Assembly (NCBI GenBank): GCA_010027295.1
Contig: RGVM01000155.1
Location: 1 to 6,540 of the forward strand
Reading direction: 5' to 3'
DNA length: 6,540 nucleotides
Source of the DNA: Chitinophagia bacterium
GTDB lineage: Bacteria; Bacteroidota; Bacteroidia; Chitinophagales; Chitinophagaceae
The position numbers and the translations under genes were made by a program. The notes beneath the pieces were generated by a model that was not told the origin of the DNA, did no database searches, and saw nothing but the letters and a program-made list of their open reading frames with translations. This document shows positions 1 through 6,416 of the stretch, one piece after another. How positions within the stretch are numbered: position 1 is the first letter of the stretch; every line of letters starts with the position of its first letter.

Positions 1-26
1 TCATTCAAGATCCCAATTCACCATAC

Positions 27-58
27 AACCAACCGATGATTCGCATAGGCGGTTTGTT
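27..58. terminator. Weak inverted repeat downstream of mtgA, possible terminator
   Basis: AACCAACCG (27-35) can pair with CGGTTTGTT (50-58) with one mismatch across a 14-base loop. On the plus strand the right arm is followed by a T-rich stretch (TGGGTTTTAATT). It lies just past the mtgA stop, where a terminator shared with a gene to the left would be expected. The stem is short and there is no clean T-run on the mtgA side, so this is only suggestive. Nothing else is recognisable in positions 1-64. Confidence 0.2.
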
Positions 59-64
59 TGGGTT

Positions 65-925
65 TTAATTCGGTAGTGAATCCGTTATTGTCGGTTCCGT
101 TGCAGGTTCAGTTTGTTCCGTCACCGGCTTTTCCGATTGTTCAGCATCGTCAGTGCTCAGAACTTCATCCTGAGGGAGCAATGTTTCTTCGGGAATTTCC
201 TCCAACTTCTTCTCCACCCTGCGCTCTTCCTCTTCGCGCACTTTCGAATCGGTATCCTTGCTGTATCGCTCGAAATAACCATCGCCGATGAGTCCCATGA
301 GCCGTGCAATTTGTGTTTGCCTGCGTCGCATATACGGACCGGGTTTAGATACACTGTATTTGTTGGGGTTAGGCAAACAAGCCGCGATGAGTGCAGCTTG
401 CTCGCGGGATAGCCTTGATGCGCTTACACCGAAATAATCTTGTGCTGCGGCACCTACACCAAACTTACATGGCCCCATCTCGATCACGTTGAGATATACT
501 TCCAGGATCCGCTGCTTGCTCCACAGCGTTTCGATGAGGAAGGTGAACCAGACTTCGAAACCCTTCCTGACCCAGCTCCGGCCCTGCCAGAGGAAGACGT
601 TCTTCGCCGTCTGCTGGCTGATCGTGGAAGCGCCGCGCACACGGCCCGGCTTGCGCTTGTTGTAGTCCATCGCCTTCTGGATGCTCTTGAAATCGAAACC
701 CGCGTGGTCTGGAAAGAGCTGGTCCTCGCTGGCCATCACCGCCAGACGGACGTTAGGCGACATCTCGGAGAAATCCACATAGTCGCGACGAAGGCCATGG
801 CCTTCGAAGAGGCTCCCCAGCTGAGTCATCGTCACGGGCGGGTCAACCCATTTCAGCAGGAGCACATAGGCGACGGGCATCGCCACCACCATCAGGAAGG
901 ACCAAAGCAGAATCTTTCGAATCAT
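65..925 (-). CDS. mtgA: Monofunctional biosynthetic peptidoglycan transglycosylase
   Basis: This 286-residue GT51 enzyme polymerises lipid II into glycan strands on the outer face of the inner membrane; it has no transpeptidase domain. An N-terminal membrane anchor spans about residues 5-25. The GT51 motifs follow in order: ASEDQLFPDHAGFD (about 65-78), with E67 as the expected catalytic glutamate; GASTISQQTAKNVFLW (98-113); RKGFEVWFTFLIE (120-132); KQRILEVYLNVIEMG (138-152, roughly); and SREQAALIAACLPNPNKY (173-190). Residues from about 222 to 286 form a charged tail rich in Glu, Thr and Pro, absent from shorter homologues such as the E. coli enzyme (about 240 residues). The ATG start gives a good membrane anchor; no Shine-Dalgarno is visible. 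It starts 22 bp after the GH3-like gene and is probably co-transcribed with it. Family assignment is secure; the tail's function is unknown. Confidence 0.95.
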   Translation of the reverse strand: MIRKILLWSFLMVVAMPVAYVLLLKWVDPPVTMTQLGSLFEGHGLRRDYVDFSEMSPNVRLAVMASEDQLFPDHAGFDFKSIQKAMDYNKRKPGRVRGASTISQQTAKNVFLWQGRSWVRKGFEVWFTFLIETLWSKQRILEVYLNVIEMGPCKFGVGAAAQDYFGVSASRLSREQAALIAACLPNPNKYSVSKPGPYMRRRQTQIARLMGLIGDGYFERYSKDTDSKVREEEERRVEKKLEEIPEETLLPQDEVLSTDDAEQSEKPVTEQTEPATEPTITDSLPN

Positions 926-947
926 CGACGGAAGGGTCTTTGCAAGG

Positions 948-2474
948 TCAGAGGCTGCCTGTTCGGAGGAAGCTGTTCCAATCCTCGAGCATCCGGCCTT
1001 TCAGCACACGGGGGAACTTGTGCTGCCCGCCGATCTTGCCCTTGAGTCGCATGAACTCCATGAAGGCGGACTGGGGCAAGACGTCGAGCCGCACATCTTT
1101 CAGCGCACTCTGACGCTCGACAGCGTAGTCGTCGTTCACCTCCTTCAGCTTGCCATCGATGAGATCGCGTAGCTGGACGGAATCGACGGCTTCGTCGCAG
1201 GCAACGTACCAATGGTGCGCGAAGAGTGTGTCGTGGCCCACACCCGTAACCGTGAATTCGTGGATGTCGACGTTCATAACCTCTCCCGCATGTCGGATGG
1301 CGTGGTTCATGTTGTCCACACTCAGGTGTTCGCCCACCAGACTCAGGAAATGCTTGGTACGGCCTGTGATGACAATCTCGGAGCGTGACTTGTCGGTGAA
1401 GCGCACCGTGTCGCCAATCAGGTAGCGCCAGGCGCCGGCCGACGTGCTCAGCAGGATGGCGTAGTCGCGCCCTTCTTCCACCTCGTGTATCATCAGGCAC
1501 TCCGGTTTCGGAAGTATGTTTCCTTCGGTATCGAAGTTGGCCTCGTCGAAGGGCACGAACTCCAGGAAGATGTGCTCGTTGGTAACAAGCCGCATGCCCG
1601 TCGGATTCTCCCGGTCCTGATAGGCGATGAAACCCTCTGAAGCCAAATAGGTCTCGATGTACACCAGTGGTCGGCCCAGGAGTTTCTCGAAACCCTTGCG
1701 ATAAGGCTCGAACGAGACACCGCCATGAACGAAGAAGGTCAACCTGGGCCATATCTCGTGTATATGCTTCAGGCCGTGCCGTTCGATGATCATCTCCAGG
1801 CACATCTGTATCCAGGCGGGTACACCGACCACGAAACCGATGTCCCAGCTGGGAGCCTGTCGGACGATCTCCTCGAGTTTCATGTTCCAGTCGCGCGTTC
1901 GGGCGATCTTCCTTCCGGGCTTGTAGAAGGGTGAAAACCAGAAAGGTGCCTTTTTCGCGGTGATGCCGCTCAGGTCGCCCGCATAGTAGCCGGGACCTTT
2001 CTGAAGGTCGGTGCTTCCACCAAGCATCAGAAAGCCCCTTCCCACATTCTTCCAACTGACGGCCTCATAGGTGCGAAGTGAGAGCAGCTGCTTGAGCATC
2101 ACGATGCGGTTGCCCTTCATCAGGTCCTTCGTAACGGGTATATACTTGCTGGCAGCCTCGGAAGTGCCCGAGCTGAGGGCGAAGTATTTGATATGACCGG
2201 GCCAGCAGACGTCGGGGACGCCTTCCAAGGTCTTGTGCCACCAATGGCCGTGGATCGTGTTGTAGTCGTGAATGGGGACCAACTCCTGGAACTTGCGGCC
2301 CGGATGACGGCTAAACAAGATCTGGTCGAAGAAATAACGCTGTCCGAACTCCGTATGCCTGGCCTTGCGCAACAGTTTCTTGAGCACCCGGATCTGCTGA
2401 CGCTTGGGGGTGTTCGTCGGGAGCCGGAGTGCCTGGGCAATCGTCTTCGGGAGTTGGAACTCGAACAAGGACAT
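948..2474 (-). CDS. GH3 auxin-responsive promoter family protein (adenylate-forming)
   Basis: This 508-residue protein belongs to the GH3 family. Plant members adenylate small carboxylic acids and join them to amino acids; the substrate of bacterial members is not established. Visible motifs, numbered from the GTG one codon upstream, are the nucleotide-binding loop ALSSGTSEAASKYIPVT (100-116), FVHGGVSFEPYR (249-260), YIETYLASEGFIAY (273-286), LLSTSAGAWRYLIGDTVRF (342-360) and ITGRTKHFLSLVGEHLS (370-386). These match the ATP/AMP-binding and hinge regions of the superfamily. I use the ATG at 2474 rather than the adjacent GTG at 2477. The next Met is at about residue 120, inside the conserved fold, so a later start is unlikely. 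No signal peptide or membrane segment is seen, so it is probably cytoplasmic. mtgA follows 22 bp downstream. The family call is firm; the reaction is unknown. Confidence 0.92.
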   Translation of the reverse strand: MSLFEFQLPKTIAQALRLPTNTPKRQQIRVLKKLLRKARHTEFGQRYFFDQILFSRHPGRKFQELVPIHDYNTIHGHWWHKTLEGVPDVCWPGHIKYFALSSGTSEAASKYIPVTKDLMKGNRIVMLKQLLSLRTYEAVSWKNVGRGFLMLGGSTDLQKGPGYYAGDLSGITAKKAPFWFSPFYKPGRKIARTRDWNMKLEEIVRQAPSWDIGFVVGVPAWIQMCLEMIIERHGLKHIHEIWPRLTFFVHGGVSFEPYRKGFEKLLGRPLVYIETYLASEGFIAYQDRENPTGMRLVTNEHIFLEFVPFDEANFDTEGNILPKPECLMIHEVEEGRDYAILLSTSAGAWRYLIGDTVRFTDKSRSEIVITGRTKHFLSLVGEHLSVDNMNHAIRHAGEVMNVDIHEFTVTGVGHDTLFAHHWYVACDEAVDSVQLRDLIDGKLKEVNDDYAVERQSALKDVRLDVLPQSAFMEFMRLKGKIGGQHKFPRVLKGRMLEDWNSFLRTGSL

Positions 2475-2479
2475 CACGA

Positions 2480-2487
2480 CAAAATTA
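2480..2487 (-). promoter_or_regulatory. Candidate Bacteroidota -7 element (TAATTTTG) for the GH3-like gene
   Basis: Read on the minus strand, TAATTTTG matches the Bacteroidota -7 consensus TAnnTTTG exactly and overlaps a TATAAT hexamer. Only five bases separate it from the ATG at 2474, so transcription would start at or next to the start codon. No TTG at the expected spacing of about 20 bp upstream was found, so the -33 element is missing or degenerate. Confidence 0.45.
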
Positions 2488-2626
2488 TAGCATTGCCCCG
2501 ATAATGGCCGACGCGTCCAAACGCGGTCGCCCGCCGTAAGTCAGGGAGTTGTGAACCATGATGAACCGGATGGAAGAAGGATTGCCGGTTCAACGTCCCA
2601 TGCGTCAAAGTGCCGCGTGGAGGATC

Positions 2627-2642
2627 AGGAAACCAGGAAACC
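2627..2642. repeat. Perfect tandem 8-bp repeat after the glycosyltransferase gene
   Basis: AGGAAACC occurs twice in a row (2627-2634 and 2635-2642), immediately beyond the stop codon of the minus-strand glycosyltransferase gene. The repeat is certain but short and may be chance or polymerase slippage. The rest of 2475-2644 shows no gene. Confidence 0.5.
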
Positions 2643-2644
2643 CC

Positions 2645-3820
2645 TCACAAAGCCAAAGTCAATCCACTCCCCACCAAGCCACCCGACCCTTCTGCCGAGA
2701 CCCGGATGCGGTACCGACCGGGATGCCTCGCCAGCAGACCCACAACTTCCCCATATCTGCAGGCCGGTGGACAAACCACGAACTCCTTCCCCGAAACTGC
2801 CTTCGCGTCCCCTACAGACAAGTCCTGACCCAGGTGTTGCCAATCCACCCGGCATACCCTTGCATGGGATGCCCTCGCCAATATCTCCTCAACACGCGGA
2901 AGATCGAGGTCCGTCGCCAGCACCTGCACCTCGCCTGTGTCTCGTGCGCGGAAACCGGGAGTGAAAGCCTCCATAAAGCCATGCACTCGCCCCAAGGCCT
3001 TCGATATCCAGATGCGAACGACCGCCATCGACGCCCTGAGCCCGATCGCAGGCAACAAAAGCCAGACTCCCGGACCGGGATGGTGCTTGCGCACGAACAC
3101 CGACATCGCACCATAGAAATGACGCACATGCGGCCCCTTGAAATGAAGGATGGGCGCTTCGGCAAAATACAGGTTCTCGAAACCCGCATGCCGAAACCGC
3201 CAGCTCAGGTCGATGTCCTCGCCATACATGAAGAAACGCTCGTCGAAGCCACCGGTCTCCGAAAAGGCCTCCCGCCTGACCAACATGAAGGCGCCCGCCA
3301 GCACGTCGGCTCGACAATTGGCAAAGGCATCCCTGTCACCGAGGTCGTACCGGGCAATCCATCTCGATCCCGGAAACAAGGCCGAAAGCCCCGATAATTT
3401 GAGAAAAGCCGTCAACGGAGAGGGATACGATCTCTTGCTCTCCCGAAGATACCTTCCCGACCCGTCGTGCATCCGCACGCCAAGCGCCGCGGCCGTAGGA
3501 TGCGCCTCGATATGTTCCAGGCAGCGATGAAGACAGTCCTCCGGCACGATCGTGTCCGGATTCAGGAAAAGGATGAATTGCCCGCTGCTTAGTGTCGCCC
3601 CCTGGTTGCAGGCCCGACCAAAGCCGGAGTTCCTTTCGTTCCAGATGAACCGGACCTCCGGGAACCGCTCCGGCAGATAGCTGCGACTGTCATCCCGGGA
3701 GGCATTGTCCACCACGACGATCTCGTGGCGGATACCCTCGGTCGCCCTACGCAACGACAGGAGGCACTGCTCCAGGAAACACCGGACATTGTGATTGACA
3801 ATGATGATGGAAAGGGTCAT
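2645..3820 (-). CDS. Glycosyltransferase family 2 protein with C-terminal extension
   Basis: This 391-residue enzyme is of the rhamnosyltransferase-like (WbbL-type) GT2 group. It transfers a sugar from a nucleotide donor, probably to a cell-surface glycan or lipid-linked precursor; donor and acceptor cannot be read from sequence. The GT-A fold opens with LSIIIVNHN (3-11) and EIVVVDNASRDDS (33-45). The metal/nucleotide motif is LFLNPDT (84-90), and the acceptor-side motif is FFMYGEDIDLSWRFRHAGF (196-214). A hydrophobic stretch at about 251-273 may touch the membrane. Residues 296-391 form a second domain (starting VQVLATDLDLPRVEEIL, ending RIRVSAEGSGGLVGS). It resembles the extra domain on Bacteroidota GT2 proteins, where the usual ending is like IAPPESDFIIGS, but it is more divergent here. 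The ATG starts directly before the first beta strand; no Shine-Dalgarno is visible. It stands apart from its neighbours (gaps of about 170 bp), so it may be its own transcript. Confidence 0.92.
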   Translation of the reverse strand: MTLSIIIVNHNVRCFLEQCLLSLRRATEGIRHEIVVVDNASRDDSRSYLPERFPEVRFIWNERNSGFGRACNQGATLSSGQFILFLNPDTIVPEDCLHRCLEHIEAHPTAAALGVRMHDGSGRYLRESKRSYPSPLTAFLKLSGLSALFPGSRWIARYDLGDRDAFANCRADVLAGAFMLVRREAFSETGGFDERFFMYGEDIDLSWRFRHAGFENLYFAEAPILHFKGPHVRHFYGAMSVFVRKHHPGPGVWLLLPAIGLRASMAVVRIWISKALGRVHGFMEAFTPGFRARDTGEVQVLATDLDLPRVEEILARASHARVCRVDWQHLGQDLSVGDAKAVSGKEFVVCPPACRYGEVVGLLARHPGRYRIRVSAEGSGGLVGSGLTLAL

Positions 3821-3997
3821 CCGGCGTCGAAGATAGCGAATGGATACAGCCCGTCAGGATGGAGCGGGATTACACACAACCACCCAAAGCCATAACACGG
3901 AATCGATGGCGCACTAAACCCTTGACAGGAAATGGAATCATGGCCGGAACCCTATGCCCTAGGCCCGGGTTGGACCGTTTGCGTTGAGATGATGGCC
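3821..3997. other. Intergenic gap with a weak dyad near its right end
   Basis: This gap separates the DUF4920 stop from the glycosyltransferase start. On the minus strand CCAACCC and GGGTTCCGG flank a segment containing the palindrome CCTAGG, allowing a weak stem after the DUF4920 gene without a T-run. No CAAAnnTA (the reverse of TAnnTTTG) was found upstream of the glycosyltransferase, so its promoter is not identified. No small gene is convincing. Confidence 0.3.
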
Positions 3998-4468
3998 TCA
4001 AAGCACCACCACACCCTTCGCTACAAACTGCAGCTCTCGCTTCGGCTCCCGGATCCGCTGGATCTCCTCCTCCGACTTGCCGGCGTCCTTCGCATAGTGC
4101 CGCTGCATCTGCACTGACACCTCACGGTAGTTGGCATCGCCATCCAGGACGACATCCTTGCCTACGATGTTCTTCGGCATGAAAAAGCCGTAATCCTTGA
4201 AACGCACCATAAGGGTCTGGCCGTCAGCCTTCTCGAGCTTCATCCAGCACCCCTTCTCCTGACAGACGTCCACGACCTTGCCCGTCGCCTTGCCCGTGAA
4301 TTTGTCGTCAGTCAGCTTCTGCTCCAACCGCGAGACGGGTACCACCTCACCCTCCTTCGACACACCGGCACCATAGCTCACGCCCCTGGCCGCCGATGCA
4401 GGGTCCTGGGCCTGTATCTGCATCCCCACCAGAACACCTAGACAGGTCAAGAAGATCATCCTTTTCAT
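3998..4468 (-). CDS. DUF4920 domain-containing secreted protein
   Basis: This 156-residue protein has a signal peptide and a DUF4920-type domain. The start chosen is the ATG at 4468, giving MKRMIFLTCLGVLVGMQIQAQ: a positive start, a hydrophobic core, and probable cleavage after Ala20. The frame is open to a TTG at 4489, but that would put seven residues before a good signal peptide. There is no proper lipobox around Cys9, so a soluble periplasmic protein is more likely than a lipoprotein. The domain hallmark is GKVVDVCQEKGCWMKL (63-78), with C69 and C74, followed by VRFKDYGFFMPKN (88-100) and a His-Tyr at 124-125. The paired Cys and nearby Met could bind a metal or form a disulfide, but the family has no established function known to me. 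It is transcribed divergently from recA. Confidence 0.82.
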   Translation of the reverse strand: MKRMIFLTCLGVLVGMQIQAQDPASAARGVSYGAGVSKEGEVVPVSRLEQKLTDDKFTGKATGKVVDVCQEKGCWMKLEKADGQTLMVRFKDYGFFMPKNIVGKDVVLDGDANYREVSVQMQRHYAKDAGKSEEEIQRIREPKRELQFVAKGVVVL

Positions 4469-4636
4469 ATAAATGGCTTGTTTATACAAATCTCGAACTT
4501 CCTGGGCAATTCCACCACCCTCTGCCTTCTTTCGTGAATACTTAGATCAGGATAAAGCATTTATGCCTTTTCCAGGCTCGTTTTGGGAGAATCACAGCCC
4601 ATGTATCGTCAAAGAACTGAACTAGCCCGAGGGAAA

Positions 4637-4675
4637 TACTAAAGATTTTAGATGAAAAAATACTAAATTTATTAG
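4637..4675 (+). promoter_or_regulatory. Two similar dyad boxes upstream of recA, candidate operator
   Basis: TACTAAAGATTTTAG (4637-4651) and TACTAAATTTATTAG (4661-4675) agree at 12 of 15 positions. Each has CTAA...TTAG dyad symmetry, and their starts are 24 bp apart. Both are preceded by AAA, giving an exact direct repeat AAATACTAAA (4634-4643 and 4658-4667). The second box ends 22 bp before the putative -7 element, so it covers the -33 region where a repressor would block RNA polymerase. It does not match the E. coli LexA box (CTGT-N8-ACAG), but SOS operators differ between phyla. The repeats are certain; the regulatory role is inferred. Confidence 0.45.
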
Positions 4676-4697
4676 CGGTTATTCGTAGAACCACCCT

Positions 4698-4705
4698 TAC
4701 CTTTG
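4698..4705 (+). promoter_or_regulatory. Candidate Bacteroidota -7 promoter element (TACCTTTG) for recA
   Basis: TACCTTTG matches TAnnTTTG exactly and lies 32 bp before the recA ATG, which predicts a short leader of roughly 25-30 bases. No clear TTG occurs at the expected -33 spacing; that segment is instead occupied by the dyad boxes. No strong Shine-Dalgarno precedes recA; the bases before the ATG are CACGGCAAAC. Confidence 0.6.
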
Positions 4706-4737
4706 CTAAACATTCTTCACCCAACAACACGGCAAAC

Positions 4738-5739
4738 ATGTCGAACAGCGAGAAACTCAAGGCGCTCAAACTGACGCTTGACAAGATAGACAAGGACTTC
4801 GGAAAGGGCAGTGTGATGATGATGAACGAGAAGGGTGAGGCCCAACAGGAAGTGGTGTCGACCGGCTCCATCGGGGTGGACCTCGCCCTGGGTATCGGCG
4901 GCCTGCCCAGAGGCAGGGTCATCGAGATCTACGGCCCCGAGAGCTCTGGCAAGACCACCCTGGCGACCCATGTCATCGCCGAAGCACAGAAAAAAGGCGG
5001 TATCTGCGCCATCATTGATGCCGAGCACGCCTTCGACAGCGTATATGCCCGGAAACTCGGAGTGGACGTCGACAACCTCCTCATCTCCCAGCCCGACTAC
5101 GGCGAACAGGCCCTCGAAATCGCCGACCGCCTCATCCTCTCCGGCGCCGTCGACGTCGTCGTCATCGACTCCGTCGCCGCCCTCGTCCCCAAAGCCGAAC
5201 TCGAAGGCGAGATGGGCGACAGCAAAGTGGGCCTCCACGCCCGACTCATGAGCCAGGCCCTCCGCAAACTCACCGCCACCATCGCCAAGACCAACACGAT
5301 CTGCATCTTCATCAACCAGCTGCGTGAGAAGATCGGCGTCATGTTCGGCAACCCGGAGACGACCACCGGCGGCAACGCGCTCAAATTCTACGCCTCCGTC
5401 CGGATCGACATCCGACGGATGGCACAGATAAAGGACGGCGACGAAGCCATCGGAAACCGCGTCAAGGTCAAAGTCGTCAAGAACAAGGTCGCACCCCCCT
5501 TCCGCGCCGCCGAATTCGACATCGTCTACGGCGAAGGCATCTCCAAGACCGGGGAGATCATTGACATGGGCGTCGACCTGGGCATCATCACCAAATCCGG
5601 AAGCTGGTTCAGCTACAACAGCGACAAGCTCGGCCAGGGGCGTGACACGGTCAAACAACTCCTGGTAGACAACCCAGAACTGGCCAACGAACTCGAAAAC
5701 CGCATCCGCGAAAAGATAAAAGAGGCCCAGAGCGCCTGA
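4738..5739 (+). CDS. recA: Recombinase RecA
   Basis: RecA is the ATP-dependent strand-exchange protein of homologous recombination and, where a LexA system exists, its co-protease. The 333-residue product is complete. Key sites are Walker [10 protein letters not shown] (66-74), the catalytic Glu E96 in DAEHAFD, Walker [11 protein letters not shown] (140-149), the [14 protein letters not shown] region (173-186), [10 protein letters not shown] (191-200) with the allosteric Gln194, and the DNA-binding L2 loop [15 protein letters not shown] (200-214). Numbering at E96 and Q194 equals that of E. coli RecA. The protein ends [13 protein letters not shown] and lacks the strongly acidic tail of the roughly 352-residue E. 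coli protein, as is usual in Bacteroidota. The gene is divergent from the DUF4920 gene and followed 76 bp later by mgsA. Codon use shifts within the gene: 11 of the first 40 codons end in C, against 32 of 40 in 5101-5220. Confidence 0.98.
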   Translation: MSNSEKLKALKLTLDKIDKDFGKGSVMMMNEKGEAQQEVVSTGSIGVDLALGIGGLPRGRVIEIYGPESSGKTTLATHVIAEAQKKGGICAIIDAEHAFDSVYARKLGVDVDNLLISQPDYGEQALEIADRLILSGAVDVVVIDSVAALVPKAELEGEMGDSKVGLHARLMSQALRKLTATIAKTNTICIFINQLREKIGVMFGNPETTTGGNALKFYASVRIDIRRMAQIKDGDEAIGNRVKVKVVKNKVAPPFRAAEFDIVYGEGISKTGEIIDMGVDLGIITKSGSWFSYNSDKLGQGRDTVKQLLVDNPELANELENRIREKIKEAQSA

Positions 5740-5766
5740 TACGTCCTTATGGGTTAGTGCGTGTGT

Positions 5767-5793
5767 GAACGGCCTGTCTTCTACAGGCTGTTC
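5767..5793 (+). terminator. Hairpin between recA and mgsA (terminator, attenuator or processing stem)
   Basis: GAACGGCCTGT (5767-5777) pairs with ACAGGCTGTTC (5783-5793) around the loop CTTCT, giving 11 pairs including one G-T wobble. What follows (CTGTTGTAG) is not a true T-run, so it is a poor intrinsic terminator. A second CCTGT copy at 5793-5797 can also pair with ACAGG at 5783-5787, so two exclusive structures are possible. The hairpin begins 27 bp after the recA stop and ends just before the mgsA ribosome binding site. Confidence 0.5.
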
Positions 5794-5801
5794 CTGTTGT
5801 A

Positions 5802-5808
5802 GAGGTGA
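5802..5808 (+). promoter_or_regulatory. Shine-Dalgarno site that fixes the mgsA start
   Basis: GAGGTGA is a seven-base match to the 16S anti-Shine-Dalgarno sequence, seven bases before the ATG at 5816. It supports this ATG over the in-frame GTG at 5765, which would add 17 unconserved residues encoded by the hairpin. It is the only strong Shine-Dalgarno sequence seen in the window. Confidence 0.75.
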
Positions 5809-5815
5809 AGAAATC

Positions 5816-6310
5816 ATGAACGACGCTCCTCACAACCCCATTTTCACTAGCTTGCCGACCATGCAGCAACGCAAGCTCAGAAGTAGGAAACGAATCGCCC
5901 TGGTCGCCCACGATAATAAAAAGAAAGACCTCATCGAATGGGCGGAATATAACAAAGAGGCACTCTCCCGGCATGAACTCCTGGCGACAGGCACCACTGG
6001 ACGTCTCCTGGAGGAATCACTCGACAGACCCGTTACCAGACTCCTCAGCGGCCCTCTCGGAGGCGACCAGCAGATAGGCGCACAGATAGCGGAAGGAAAG
6101 ATAGACGTCCTCATCTTCTTCTGGGATCCCATGGAAGCCCAACCCCATGACCCCGACATCAAAGCGCTGCTCCGTGTCGCGGTCACCTGGAACATCCCCT
6201 TCGCCTGCGACCGGGCCACCGCCGACTTCATCCTGACATCACCGCTTTTCCACGAAGATTATACCTGTCTCCTGCCTGACTATTCGGCATATATTGGCCG
6301 TAAGATCTAA
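5816..6310 (+). CDS. mgsA: Methylglyoxal synthase
   Basis: This 164-residue cytoplasmic enzyme converts dihydroxyacetone phosphate to methylglyoxal and phosphate, a bypass of lower glycolysis that relieves sugar-phosphate overload and frees phosphate. Recognisable blocks are RIALVAHDNKKKDLIEW (26-42), ATGTTGRLL (57-65), LLSGPLGGDQQIGAQIAEGK (76-95), VLIFFWDPMEAQPHDPDIKA (98-117) and WNIPFACDRATADFIL (125-140). By comparison with E. coli MgsA, D84 (GGDQQ) is the catalytic base equivalent to D71, and D104, H111 and D114 match D91, H98 and D101. The length is close to the E. coli enzyme (152 residues), with a slightly longer N-terminus. It could share a transcript with recA, subject to the hairpin between them. 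The protein appears intact, ending GRKI at a TAA; the sequence becomes anomalous soon after. Confidence 0.96.
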   Translation: MNDAPHNPIFTSLPTMQQRKLRSRKRIALVAHDNKKKDLIEWAEYNKEALSRHELLATGTTGRLLEESLDRPVTRLLSGPLGGDQQIGAQIAEGKIDVLIFFWDPMEAQPHDPDIKALLRVAVTWNIPFACDRATADFILTSPLFHEDYTCLLPDYSAYIGRKI

Positions 6311-6416
6311 CTGCAACGCCTTGCCTGAGTAGGACGGATAAGGTCTTACAAATCTAACATCCTCATAGCTATACGCCCATCCTCCGTAATAGCCCAGAGT
6401 CAAACCAACACCCAGT
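6311..6416 (-). other. Possible interior fragment of an unidentified minus-strand gene
   Basis: On the minus strand this stretch is stop-free and encodes a segment starting [20 protein letters not shown] and continuing VRFVRPYPSYSGKALQ. The alternating small, glycine and aromatic residues look like outer-membrane beta-barrel strands, but I do not recognise a family. The frame runs on into antisense of mgsA and stops at 6239-6241, an implausibly deep convergent overlap, and its upstream part is antisense to the ppk1 fragment. It is therefore either a cut piece of a gene or chance. All plus-strand frames contain stops here. Confidence 0.2.

Noticed and set aside
1..4. An ATG on the minus strand at positions 4-2 that could start a gene running off the left edge
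   Set aside because: Only a few bases of it are in the window, with no Shine-Dalgarno or promoter to support it.
922..2055. A 377-codon second minus-strand frame inside the GH3-like gene
   Set aside because: It is in a different frame from the conserved GH3 motifs, is Arg/Gly/His-rich and shows no recognisable domain.
2507..2531. GC-rich imperfect hairpin upstream of the GH3-like gene
   Set aside because: Its arms pair only with bulges and no T-run follows on either strand, so it is not a convincing terminator or operator.
2558..3397. A 279-codon plus-strand open frame
   Set aside because: It lies mostly antisense to the well-supported glycosyltransferase gene. Its product is Pro/Arg/Gln-rich with no domain, as expected for a shadow frame in GC-rich DNA.
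4469..4489. TTG at 4489 as the DUF4920 start
   Set aside because: It would place seven extra residues before a textbook signal peptide that begins at the ATG at 4468.
5765..5815. GTG at 5765 as the mgsA start
   Set aside because: The added residues are encoded by the hairpin and are not conserved, while a strong Shine-Dalgarno lies at the right distance from the ATG at 5816.
4717..5817. A 366-codon minus-strand open frame opposite recA
   Set aside because: It is fully antisense to recA. The Asp/Val/Gly-rich composition comes from the complement of C-ending recA codons.
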